From Chitinophaga pinensis (GTDB taxonomy: Bacteria > Bacteroidota > Bacteroidia > 2-12-FULL-35-15): 54,403 nt of DNA. The stretch is taken from assembly GCA_945879015.1 (NCBI GenBank), contig CAMCUO010000013.1:1-54403 (forward strand), read 5' to 3'. Below are positions 34,762 to 42,071 of this stretch, in pieces (the first letter of the stretch is position 1; each line of letters begins with the position of its first letter). The position numbers and the translations under genes were made by a program. The notes below the pieces were generated by a model. It was not told where the DNA came from. It worked only from the letters and a program-made list of their open reading frames with translations, and ran no database searches.

Positions 34762-37185
34762 TTAATAAATTCTTGGAAATTTATTCGGATTGCTTTCGTG
34801 CATCAATTCATAAACAGCATCAAACACATCATCAGCACTTGGTTTGGAAAAATAATCTCCGTCAGAACCATAAGCTGGACGATGATCTTTAGCTGAAAGG
34901 GTTTTTGGCTCTGAATCTAGATATTGATAAGCACCTTGCTCTTCCAAAACTTTTTGTAAGATGTAAGCACTCGCTCCGCCTGGAACATCTTCATCCAAAA
35001 CAACTAAACGATTTGTTTTCTTAACTGATTCTAAAATCGAATGATTTAAATCAAATGGAAGCAAAGTTTGTACATCAATCAAATCAACAGAAATATCTGC
35101 TTCAGCTAATTGTTTGATTGCTTCCATTGCAATTCTGCAACAAGAACCATAAGTTACTAATGTTATATCTGAACCTTCATTGATGATTTCTACAACTCCT
35201 AATGGAATTTTATATTCTCCTAAGTTTGTAGGTAATTGTTCCTTTAAACGATATCCATTTAATGGTTCAATTACCAATGCTGGTTCATCAGCCGATAATA
35301 AAGTATTATAGAATCCTGCTGCCTGTTGCATATTGCGAGGAACACAAACATGAATACCGCGAATAGAATTGATAATCATTCCCATCGGTGAACCACTATG
35401 CCAGATGCCTTCCAAACGATGTCCGCGTGTACGAATAATCACTGGTGCTTTTTGAGCGCCTTTTGTACGGTATTGAATTGTTGCTAAGTCATCGCTCATA
35501 ATTTGCAATGCATACAATAAATAATCTAAGTACTGAATTTCTGCAATTGGACGTAAACCACGCATTGCCAAACCAATTGCTTGACCCATAATTGTTGCTT
35601 CACGAATTCCTGTATCAAACACTCTAATCTCTCCGTATTTTTCTTGCAAACCTTCTAACCCTTGATTTACTCCTCCGATTTTTCCTGCATCTTCTCCAAA
35701 AATCATTACTTCAGGATATTTAGAAAGAATAGCATTGAAATTTTCTCTCAACAATTCTCTTCCATCTACCATTTTTGCTTCACCAGCAAATTCTGCTTTC
35801 ACAGATTTTACTTTCAGTGAACTGAACTCCGATTCACTATGTAAATAGGAACTATAGCGGTCGAAATTGGCTAATTTAGATTCTGAAATCCAATCAACTA
35901 ATTGTTTTTTTGCAGCAAGATTTTCGCTACGAGTTAAACGTAAAATGCTTTTTGCTGCAACAATAATATCTTTGCGATTCGGTTCTAGAATAGAGTAGAG
36001 GTCGTTTTTTATTTTAGTAATAAATGCAGCGTTGCTTGATTGTGCAGCAGCAGCATCCATCAATAAACTTACTTCTTTTAATTCTACTTTGATTGGACTT
36101 AAATATGCATTCCATGCAGCAGTTTTTGCTTCACGCACAGTCTTTTTTGCGTTCTCTTCAATTTCTACTAGTTCATTTTCATTAGCAAGTTTATTAGCTA
36201 AAATCCACTCGCGTAATTTTTTAATACCATCAAAATCGGTTTCCCATTGCAAACGCTCTTTTGATTTGTAACGTTCGTGAGAACCTGATGTGCTGTGGCC
36301 TTGCGGTTGAGTTACTTCTTCAACGTGAACTAAAACGGGAACGTGTTGTTCTCTACAAACTTTGCTTGCTTTCTCGTATGTTTCGCAAAGATGTGCATAA
36401 TCCCAACCTTTTGTTTTGAAAATTTCATATCCGTTTCCACCATTTTCGCGTTGAAAACCTTTTAATATTTCAGAAATACTTTCTTTAGTAGTTTGATATT
36501 TTTTAGGAACAGAAATTCCATGTCCATCATCCCAAACTGAAACCAACATTGGAATTTGCATAACTCCTGCAGCGTTTATCGTTTCCCAAAACAATCCTTC
36601 CGAAGTACTTGCATCACCAATTGTCCCGAAAGCAATTTCATTTCCTTTGTTTGATAAATGATGAAATTGTTCTTTTTGTAAATCAGGATTTAATTTGAAA
36701 TGTTTGGAAGCCATTGCTAATCCAAGCAAACGAGGCATTTGTCCGCCTGTTGGAGAAATATCAGGTGATGAGTTTTTTATTTTTGTTAAATCTTTCCAAG
36801 TTCCATCAGCATTCAAACTGCGTGTTCCAAAGTGTCCGCCCATTTGTCGGCCTGCACTCATTGGTTCTGCATCTGCATCTGTATGTCCGTATAATCCAGC
36901 AAACCACTCTTGCAAAGTAAGATTTCCAGTCGCAAACATAAATGTTTGATCGCGGTAATATCCTGAACGAAAATCACCGTATTGGAAAACTTTTGCCATT
37001 GCTAACTGAGCAATTTCTTTTCCATCACCAAAAATTCCAAATTTTGCTTTTCCAGTTAAAACTTCTCGTCTGCCCATTAAGCTAGCTTCACGACTTTCAT
37101 TTGCAATTCGAAAATCGTTTAACACTATTTTGATGTACTCAGTAACCTTGGTTTTTCCTGAAGACATTGTTTCTTCGTTTGACAT
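34762..37185 (-). CDS. 2-oxoacid dehydrogenase E1, alpha and beta subunits fused
   Basis: An 807-residue thiamine-diphosphate enzyme that decarboxylates a 2-oxoacid (branched-chain 2-oxoacids or pyruvate) and passes the acyl group to the E2 lipoyl domain. The alpha half (to about 370) shows GRREVLTGKAKFGIFGDGKE, HTDADAEPMSAGRQMGGHFG and the ThDP-binding loop GDASTSEG (190-197). After a helical linker the beta half starts near 475 (DGRELLRENFNAILSKYPE) and carries GEDAGKIGGVNQGLEGLQEKYG, then DTGIREATIMGQAIGLAMRGLRP, and a transketolase C-terminal domain (LVTYGSCCRIAMEAIKQL). The fused form is common in Bacteroidota. Substrate cannot be fixed without E2 and E3, which are not nearby. Own promoter (37212) and terminator. 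Confidence 0.92.
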   Translation of the reverse strand: MSNEETMSSGKTKVTEYIKIVLNDFRIANESREASLMGRREVLTGKAKFGIFGDGKEIAQLAMAKVFQYGDFRSGYYRDQTFMFATGNLTLQEWFAGLYGHTDADAEPMSAGRQMGGHFGTRSLNADGTWKDLTKIKNSSPDISPTGGQMPRLLGLAMASKHFKLNPDLQKEQFHHLSNKGNEIAFGTIGDASTSEGLFWETINAAGVMQIPMLVSVWDDGHGISVPKKYQTTKESISEILKGFQRENGGNGYEIFKTKGWDYAHLCETYEKASKVCREQHVPVLVHVEEVTQPQGHSTSGSHERYKSKERLQWETDFDGIKKLREWILANKLANENELVEIEENAKKTVREAKTAAWNAYLSPIKVELKEVSLLMDAAAAQSSNAAFITKIKNDLYSILEPNRKDIIVAAKSILRLTRSENLAAKKQLVDWISESKLANFDRYSSYLHSESEFSSLKVKSVKAEFAGEAKMVDGRELLRENFNAILSKYPEVMIFGEDAGKIGGVNQGLEGLQEKYGEIRVFDTGIREATIMGQAIGLAMRGLRPIAEIQYLDYLLYALQIMSDDLATIQYRTKGAQKAPVIIRTRGHRLEGIWHSGSPMGMIINSIRGIHVCVPRNMQQAAGFYNTLLSADEPALVIEPLNGYRLKEQLPTNLGEYKIPLGVVEIINEGSDITLVTYGSCCRIAMEAIKQLAEADISVDLIDVQTLLPFDLNHSILESVKKTNRLVVLDEDVPGGASAYILQKVLEEQGAYQYLDSEPKTLSAKDHRPAYGSDGDYFSKPSADDVFDAVYELMHESNPNKFPRIY

Positions 37186-37211
37186 AAAAATGGGTATAAA
37201 ATCTATAGTTA

Positions 37212-37219
37212 CAAATATA
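37212..37219 (-). promoter_or_regulatory. -7 box (TATATTTG) of the E1 gene
   Basis: Exact consensus on the minus strand, 27 bases before the ATG. Confidence 0.55.
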
Positions 37220-37303
37220 AGTATTTGTTATAGCAAAAACGGGGTGTTTTTTGGTTTTGTGGAAAAAAGGGGGTAAGGTTGTAAGTTGCTGATAATTGAA
37301 GTG

Positions 37304-37978
37304 TTAATACTTCTCATTATACAATCGTACCGCTTCTCTATTACACTTATTTCGCTTTGATTTTAATGTTATAGCAAGAACAGGACAAGCAATTGCAGCT
37401 ATTGCACAAACAGCACTAGCGGCTAAATATGTTTCATCAAACCCTGAGCGACCTCCGCTAACAAAACTCGAAACTAATAAAACTCCAGCACCAATTCCTA
37501 AAGGAATACCTGCAAAGCCAAAATATTGTGCTCTTTTTGCATCTTTCGCTCCACCTACCAATGAAATAATTTTTTTGTCTTTTGATTTCAATAATACTTC
37601 TTGAATTTCGCGTTCTCCCATATGGCGGTTTTTATATCGGAAGTTATTTTGCCCCCACATGTCTATTTTAGTGGATTCAGGAGCTTCCTTTACTATGTAA
37701 TCATCAGTAGGGACAACGGGTTTGACTTCAACAACAACTTTTTGCTCTTCGAATATTTCTTTCATCCCATTAGCAAAGATGACCATTTTGACCCCCGCCT
37801 TTAATTCTATATATGTTGGTCCATCCTGATAATCAAATTTTTTATATTTGATTTCTGTAGGAGATATTTCCAATATTTTAGCAATAATAATTTCAGAACC
37901 TCTTCTTACAATAGTGTCTTGTGAAAATACGTTTCCAAAAGAAAAAGCTAGAGCGACAATAAAAATGATTTTTTTCAT
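37304..37978 (-). CDS. Tandem paralogue 1: exported, membrane-anchored protein of unknown function
   Basis: 224 residues. Signal peptide 1-19 (ends GNVFS), then an N-terminal beta domain (QDTIVRRGSEIIIAKILEIS, PTEIKYKKFDYQDGPTYIEL, FANGMKEIFEE; about 20-78), a linker, an amphipathic segment (EIQEVLLKSKDKKIISLVGGAKDAKRA cut short here), and two transmembrane helices (about 148-170 and 185-205, with AIACPVLAI). It ends AVRLYNEKY. The N-terminal motif is frequent in Bacteroidota exported proteins, but I know no function. It is the last of three one-base-spaced paralogues on the minus strand (39213 to 37304), transcribed from a promoter at 39229. Confidence 0.75.
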   Translation of the reverse strand: MKKIIFIVALAFSFGNVFSQDTIVRRGSEIIIAKILEISPTEIKYKKFDYQDGPTYIELKAGVKMVIFANGMKEIFEEQKVVVEVKPVVPTDDYIVKEAPESTKIDMWGQNNFRYKNRHMGEREIQEVLLKSKDKKIISLVGGAKDAKRAQYFGFAGIPLGIGAGVLLVSSFVSGGRSGFDETYLAASAVCAIAAIACPVLAITLKSKRNKCNREAVRLYNEKY

Positions 37979-37979
37979 A

Positions 37980-38729
37980 TTAATATTTTTGGTTATATAG
38001 TTTAATAGCAGCAGCAGTTGTGCTTTTCTTTTTCTTCTTTTGACTTATGGAAAAGATAGGGCAAGCAATAGAACCGGCAAAACAAATAGCGCTAAATGCT
38101 ACAACGCCATTCTTCCGGGGGCCATAAGTTTGAGTTATGGGATCGTAAGGGCGTGCGTTAGCAGCTGCAACCAATGCTAGTTGAACAAGAGGAATAGCTG
38201 CTATCCAAATAAATTGTCTTCTTTGTGCGCGTTTAGCTTGATTAACAAGACCAATAATTTTTGGATCTTTTGTATCTAAAAGTATAATGCGCATACTTTT
38301 TTCATTTATTATTTTTCCTTGAGTCTTGTATTTTTTTCCAAACGTTTCAATCTTGCTAGAACTTCCGTTTGTTGCGTATGTTTTACTATAATAGTCAGTA
38401 TCCTCCGAAACTTTTACCGCTTCCTTTTCGGGTTTTTTTTGTTCAAAATAGTCAACATCTTCCGTAATTTTTAGAACTTTTTTTTCTGGCTGTTTTTGTT
38501 CGAAAATTTCTTTTATTCCATTGGAATAAACGATCATATTAATGTCTGATTTCATTTCGATATAAGTAGGACCATCAAGGAAGGTAAATTTTTTATATCT
38601 TACTTCATTTGGATATATCTCCAGAATTTTTACAAGAATTTTTTCGGAATTATTTTTAATGATGGTGTCTTGTGCAACCGATTTTTCAACAAAAAAACTC
38701 AGGAGTATTAAAAGTGTTAAGTTTTTCAT
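37980..38729 (-). CDS. Tandem paralogue 2: exported, membrane-anchored protein of unknown function
   Basis: 249 residues from the ATG at 38729 (MKNLTLLILLSFFVEKSVAQ), chosen over an upstream start that would put 15 residues before the signal peptide and overlap the previous gene. Same layout as its neighbour: DTIIKNNSEKILVKILEIYP, NEVRYKKFTFLDGPTYIEM and SNGIKEIFEQK, then a longer Lys/Glu-rich linker with a duplicated FEQK.PEK...VSEDTDYYSK-type unit, a DPKIIGLVNQAKRAQRR segment, two transmembrane helices and the ending AIKLYNQKY. One base separates it from both neighbours. The linker duplication (EQKQPEKKVLKITEDVDY, EQKKPEKEAVKVSEDTDY) looks recent. Confidence 0.75.
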   Translation of the reverse strand: MKNLTLLILLSFFVEKSVAQDTIIKNNSEKILVKILEIYPNEVRYKKFTFLDGPTYIEMKSDINMIVYSNGIKEIFEQKQPEKKVLKITEDVDYFEQKKPEKEAVKVSEDTDYYSKTYATNGSSSKIETFGKKYKTQGKIINEKSMRIILLDTKDPKIIGLVNQAKRAQRRQFIWIAAIPLVQLALVAAANARPYDPITQTYGPRKNGVVAFSAICFAGSIACPIFSISQKKKKKSTTAAAIKLYNQKY

Positions 38730-38730
38730 T

Positions 38731-39213
38731 TTAAAAATTATGGTTGTATAGTTTAATTGCCGCACTGTTAGCATTCATTTTTTTATGTTTGCTATCAATG
38801 GAAACTATAGAACAAGCAATTGCTGCCGCAATAGCAAATCCTCCAATAGCATAGTAAATATCAGAATCCGAATTGTTTCTGTTTCCATACGATGAAGCAA
38901 AGTAGATTAAGTACAAGCCTCCAATTGCTAATGGAAAAGTAGCAATAAAAATGGGTTCTCTTTTTCTTGCTTTTTGTGCTTCGACAATCAACTGCATAAT
39001 TTTTTTGTCTTTAGTCTGCATGAGTATGCTCTGCATTTGTCGCTGACCAATCTTGTAATCTTGAAAATTATGCTTTTTATACTTTATTTCAATTGGAGTA
39101 ACTTCAATAATAGCAGCCACTATTATATCATTGTTTCGCTTAAAGATGCTGTCTTGCGCAAAACATGTTGAAACGAAAAATGAAAAAAGTGATAAAAAGA
39201 GTATCTTTTTCAT
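38731..39213 (-). CDS. Tandem paralogue 3: shortened member of the family
   Basis: 160 residues from the ATG at 39213 (MKKILFLSLFSFFVSTCFAQ); an upstream in-frame start would add six residues before the signal. It has the first part of the N-terminal domain (DSIFKRNNDIIVAAIIEVTP, IEIKYKKHNFQDYK) but then jumps directly to IGQRQMQSILMQTKDKKIMQ, missing the GPTYIE ... NGxKEIFE segment and linker, some 75 or more residues present in the two paralogues. Both transmembrane helices (GGLYLIYFASSYG region and AIAAAIACSIVSI) and the ending AIKLYNHNF are kept. First gene of the three-gene operon. Confidence 0.72.
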   Translation of the reverse strand: MKKILFLSLFSFFVSTCFAQDSIFKRNNDIIVAAIIEVTPIEIKYKKHNFQDYKIGQRQMQSILMQTKDKKIMQLIVEAQKARKREPIFIATFPLAIGGLYLIYFASSYGNRNNSDSDIYYAIGGFAIAAAIACSIVSIDSKHKKMNANSAAIKLYNHNF

Positions 39214-39228
39214 GTAATAGCATTTCAA

Positions 39229-39236
39229 CAAATATA
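39229..39236 (-). promoter_or_regulatory. -7 box (TATATTTG) of the three-paralogue operon
   Basis: Exact consensus on the minus strand, 15 bases before the ATG at 39213. Confidence 0.55.
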
Positions 39237-39243
39237 AATAAAA

Positions 39244-39272
39244 AAAGCGATATTTATTATACTTATCGCTTT
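39244..39272 (-). terminator. Terminator hairpin after the broken TonB-C-like gene
   Basis: A perfect nine-base-pair stem, AAAGCGATA with TATCGCTTT. On the minus strand it is followed by a T-run; it lies 82 bases past the stop at 39355 and just upstream of the next promoter. Confidence 0.75.
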
Positions 39273-39354
39273 ATAAAAGAAAGGGGCGGAGAATTAGAAA
39301 TACTAAGAAATCATTTCCCTGTATTAAGTTTTTGCACGTATTACACTCCTTGAG

Positions 39355-39675
39355 TTAAAGTACTTTAAAATTAATATCTACAAAATAAATCGCTTCTAGA
39401 TTTTCTGAAACGGTATTGAAATTCATTTTAGCAAATTGATTGAAGATATATTTTTTCAATTCTGGGCTAACAGTTTCAACATGCATTACGGTTGCTTTTC
39501 CGTTTTCTGCGATTTTGAATTGAACGTATACTCTTTCATTCAATTTGCTATTTTTTAATTCAGTTGGCACTTTAAGTTGCTTACTTATTACCGAATTAAT
39601 AGTGTTTCCGTTTCAGGCTATTGCTGCTGCAGTGCTTGTGAATAGAGCAACAATAATTGTTATTGTTTTCTTCAT
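39355..39675 (-). pseudogene. Small exported TonB-C-like protein, interrupted by an in-frame TGA
   Basis: From ATG 39675 the minus strand encodes MKKTITIIVALFTSTAAAIA, a clear signal peptide, then TGA at 39615-39613, then without any shift NGNTINSVISKQLKVPTELK, NSKLNERVYVQFKIAENGKA, TVMHVETVSPELKKYIFNQF and so on to FVDINFKVL and the stop at 39355. The total would be 106 codons. The mature part resembles the small TonB C-terminal-like domain proteins of Bacteroidota. The stop falls exactly at the expected cleavage site. A restart at GTG 39570 would give 71 residues without a signal peptide, so the exported product is lost unless the TGA is read through. It follows the PadR gene, which also carries a lesion. 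An error in the assembly is a real alternative. Confidence 0.7.
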
Positions 39676-39796
39676 TAAAGGGACGTTGTTTATTTGTTTT
39701 AAAGCTGGGCGATTATCGATTGTAAAAGTTACAGCCGTTTATTAATTATTTTTAGTTGGTTCATTAGGAGCAGTTGCTGGTTTCTCAATCCCAAAT

Positions 39797-40126
39797 TCAA
39801 TTTTTTTGTATTGTTTTATTTACTGCATCTACTAATCCGTTCCAGGTGGTTTCTAATTCTTTAAGAAATTGTTCACCAACTGGAGTGAGTTTGTAGTATT
39901 TTCTTGGCGGTCCGGAAGTTGATTCTTCCCAACGATAACTTAATAAGCCATCGTTTTTAAGGCGCATAAGTAGAGGATATAATGTTCCTTCCACAACAAT
40001 GAGTTTTGCATCTTTCATTTTTGTGATGATTTCGGATGGATAATTTTCACCTCCAGAAAGCACCGATAAAATACAAAACTCAAGTACGCCTTTTTTCATT
40101 TGCGCTTTTGTGTTTTCTATGTTCAT
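39797..40126 (-). CDS. PadR-family transcriptional regulator (C-terminus possibly frameshifted)
   Basis: 109 residues from ATG 40126 (MNIENTKAQMKKGVLEFCIL), the usual start for this subfamily; longer in-frame starts run into the promoter. The winged-helix PadR domain covers residues 10-90: LSVLSGGENYPSEIITKMKD, EGTLYPLLMRLKNDGLLSYR, and the PRKYYKLTPVGEQFL wing. Such regulators usually repress their own operon and downstream membrane or envelope genes. The frame ends at TGA 39799-39797 just after a run of seven A (minus strand). One base fewer would continue it as QKIEFGIEKPATAPNEPTKN to a TAA at 39742. Promoter at 40214 with an inverted-repeat candidate operator at 40232-40258. The broken TonB-C-like gene is downstream. 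Confidence 0.88.
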   Translation of the reverse strand: MNIENTKAQMKKGVLEFCILSVLSGGENYPSEIITKMKDAKLIVVEGTLYPLLMRLKNDGLLSYRWEESTSGPPRKYYKLTPVGEQFLKELETTWNGLVDAVNKTIQKN

Positions 40127-40213
40127 GTTTTTGTTATTATGTATTGGTTCAATTTTTTCCTTGTAGCTATCAAGGGTCAATTCTGATTTCGTCAAATCCG
40201 CTAATTGACATTG

Positions 40214-40221
40214 CAAAGATA
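40214..40221 (-). promoter_or_regulatory. -7 box (TATCTTTG) of the PadR gene
   Basis: Exact consensus on the minus strand, 88 bases before the chosen ATG. Confidence 0.5.
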
Positions 40222-40231
40222 TATACAAAAG

Positions 40232-40258
40232 TTAGTACCTTGTATCGCATAGTACTAA
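40232..40258. promoter_or_regulatory. Candidate PadR operator (7-base inverted repeat)
   Basis: TTAGTAC (40232-40238) and GTACTAA (40252-40258) are exact reverse complements separated by 13 bases. The site covers the -20 to -45 region relative to the PadR -7 box, where a bound repressor would block transcription. PadR proteins typically bind such spaced palindromes. Confidence 0.5.
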
Positions 40259-40321
40259 AATAATTGTTAAGTAATTGATAGTCAAAGATAAAAATTTTCA
40301 ATGCATTCGAAAAATTCTGTG

Positions 40322-40329
40322 TATTTTTG
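40322..40329 (+). promoter_or_regulatory. -7 box (TATTTTTG) of terC
   Basis: Exact TAnnTTTG, 17 bases before the terC ATG; divergent from the PadR promoter. Confidence 0.5.
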
Positions 40330-40346
40330 TAAAAATTTAAAATTCT

Positions 40347-41123
40347 ATGCATTTAGTTCAAGACTTTAATGAACTTTTTACGGTTGCCTCGCTCATCAGT
40401 TTACTTACATTATCAGTATTAGAGATAGTTTTAGGGATAGATAACATCATATTCATTTCTATTATAGCAGGAAAGCTTCCAAGAGAAAAGCAGGGAAAGG
40501 CACGTGCTATTGGTTTAATGATGGCTTTAGTAATGCGAGTTGCATTGCTTTTTAGCATTTCTTGGATCGTTGGATTAAAAAAAGCAATGTTTTATGTTGG
40601 AGATTTTGGAGTAACAGGGAGAGATATGATTTTATTTGCCGGTGGTGTGTTTTTACTTTATAAAACAACCATGGAATTACATAATAAAATTCAAGGCTAT
40701 GACGATGATGTAATGAATGTGAAAAGGATCAGCTTTAAGTCAATAGTCATGCAGATTGTATTGATAGATATTGTATTTTCTTTTGACTCCATTCTTACTG
40801 CTGTTGGATTAGTGACTAATTTATTGATTATGATTTTTGCAGTAATCATAGCGATGATTATTATGATTATTTTCTCCGGAAGAGTAAGTGATTTTATTAA
40901 TAACAATCCCACAATTAAAGTACTTGCTCTCGCATTTTTATTGATGATTGGAGCTGTGCTTATTCTTGAAGCATTTCATGAGCACATAGATAAAAAATTT
41001 ATATATATATCTATAGGATTCTCTCTCTTTGTAGAGTTTATGAATATCCGTATGAGAAGAAAAGAAGAGAAACGGAAAGGTAGGAATATGGATACCAATA
41101 ACGATAAGCGGGATGTTATCTAA
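40347..41123 (+). CDS. TerC-family integral membrane protein
   Basis: 258 residues with about seven transmembrane helices. The family marker appears twice as acidic residues within helices: VLEIVLGIDNIIFISIIAGK near 25-44 and LIDIVFSFDSILTAVGLV near 137-154. GKARAIGLMMALVMRVALLF lies between them. TerC proteins are thought to export manganese or other metals and, with Sec, to help metal loading of exported proteins; some were named for tellurite resistance. The 30-residue C-terminal tail is highly charged (RMRRKEEKRKGRN). Its stop overlaps the stop of the convergent YihY-like gene, leaving no room for a terminator. Confidence 0.93.
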   Translation: MHLVQDFNELFTVASLISLLTLSVLEIVLGIDNIIFISIIAGKLPREKQGKARAIGLMMALVMRVALLFSISWIVGLKKAMFYVGDFGVTGRDMILFAGGVFLLYKTTMELHNKIQGYDDDVMNVKRISFKSIVMQIVLIDIVFSFDSILTAVGLVTNLLIMIFAVIIAMIIMIIFSGRVSDFINNNPTIKVLALAFLLMIGAVLILEAFHEHIDKKFIYISIGFSLFVEFMNIRMRRKEEKRKGRNMDTNNDKRDVI

Positions 41124-42061
41124 TGCTTTATCTGTTTAAGAACTTTTAAGTCGTGGTGCTTTTTGGCCATTTTTATACTTGCATTCAAATCGAAGCCCAG
41201 CAATAATATTAGCGAGTTAATATAGATCAACATCATTACCACGATCAGCGTTCCAATGGAACCGTACAGTTTGTTGTAATTTCCGAAATTGTTTACATAA
41301 TACGTAAATACAGCTGTTGCAATGATAATAAAAACGGTTGCGAACATCGATCCTGCAGAGAAAAATCTCCAACCTTGTTTTCTTTTCGGACCTAAAAAAT
41401 AATTAAAAGAGATAATAGAATAGCACAATCCTGCCAAAACAATCCATTTGAAAAACGAGATTAGGTAATACAAAGCATAGTTCTCAAATCGTATTTTACT
41501 AAATCCGAACTCTCCGAAAATGAGTATCGCAATGGAAACGGATAATAGTGATACAGTTAACAAAAGCATGTAGAAGGATGCCAATCTTTGCTGCAAGGGT
41601 TTTCTTGTTTCAATTTCATGATACGTTTCATTAAATGCATCTATCATTGCATTAAATCCATTTGTTGAGAAAAACAATGCTGTTAAAAATCCAAATGATA
41701 ATAATCCTCCCCGTTCGTTACTGATGATATCTGCTATTGTTCCTTCCGTTGCTTCAAACGCAGCAGCAGGCATTACTTTTTGTAAAAGATTAAAAAGATA
41801 AACCTGGAAATTCTCAATAGGGATGTATGGAATAAGTGTGAATAAGAAGATGATAGAAGGGAAAAGTGCAAGGAAAAAACTAAATGATAGGGAGGTGGCA
41901 CGCATATTCAAAGCACCGTCTATTATTCCTTTGAAGAAAAATTTGCTAACCACATAAAGTGATAAGCCTTCAAAGCCGGGTAAAACTAATTTCTTACTGA
42001 CTTTAATGAGCTTATTGGTCAGTTTGTTTTTTACTAAACGCTTTACGTTTTTGCGTTGCAT
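41120..42061 (-). CDS. YihY/BrkB-family membrane protein
   Basis: 313 residues with six predicted transmembrane helices and a basic N-terminal tail (QRKNVKRLVKNKLTNK). Family features: RATSLSFSFFLALFPSIIFL near 55-74, GFLTALFFSTNGFNAMIDAFN near 123-143, and the C-terminal YGSIGTLIVVMMLIYINSLILLLG near 266-289. Once annotated as ribonuclease BN, it is now considered an inner-membrane protein, probably a transporter, of unknown substrate. It lies ten bases downstream of nadC on the same strand, which suggests a DUF4783 - nadC - yihY-like operon. Convergent with terC: the two stop codons share two bases. Confidence 0.93.
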   Translation of the reverse strand: MQRKNVKRLVKNKLTNKLIKVSKKLVLPGFEGLSLYVVSKFFFKGIIDGALNMRATSLSFSFFLALFPSIIFLFTLIPYIPIENFQVYLFNLLQKVMPAAAFEATEGTIADIISNERGGLLSFGFLTALFFSTNGFNAMIDAFNETYHEIETRKPLQQRLASFYMLLLTVSLLSVSIAILIFGEFGFSKIRFENYALYYLISFFKWIVLAGLCYSIISFNYFLGPKRKQGWRFFSAGSMFATVFIIIATAVFTYYVNNFGNYNKLYGSIGTLIVVMMLIYINSLILLLGFDLNASIKMAKKHHDLKVLKQIKH

Positions 42062-42071
42062 CTTCTCAGTA

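Noticed and set aside
39165..39353. A 62-codon plus-strand frame between the paralogue operon and the TonB-C-like gene
   Set aside because: It runs across a minus-strand promoter and terminator and overlaps the start of the paralogue gene; no supporting features.
39613..39615. Selenocysteine codon at the in-frame TGA
   Set aside because: The residue would sit right at a signal-peptide cleavage site in a TonB-C-like protein. No selenoprotein family fits, no stem-loop of SECIS type was evident, and no sel genes are seen.
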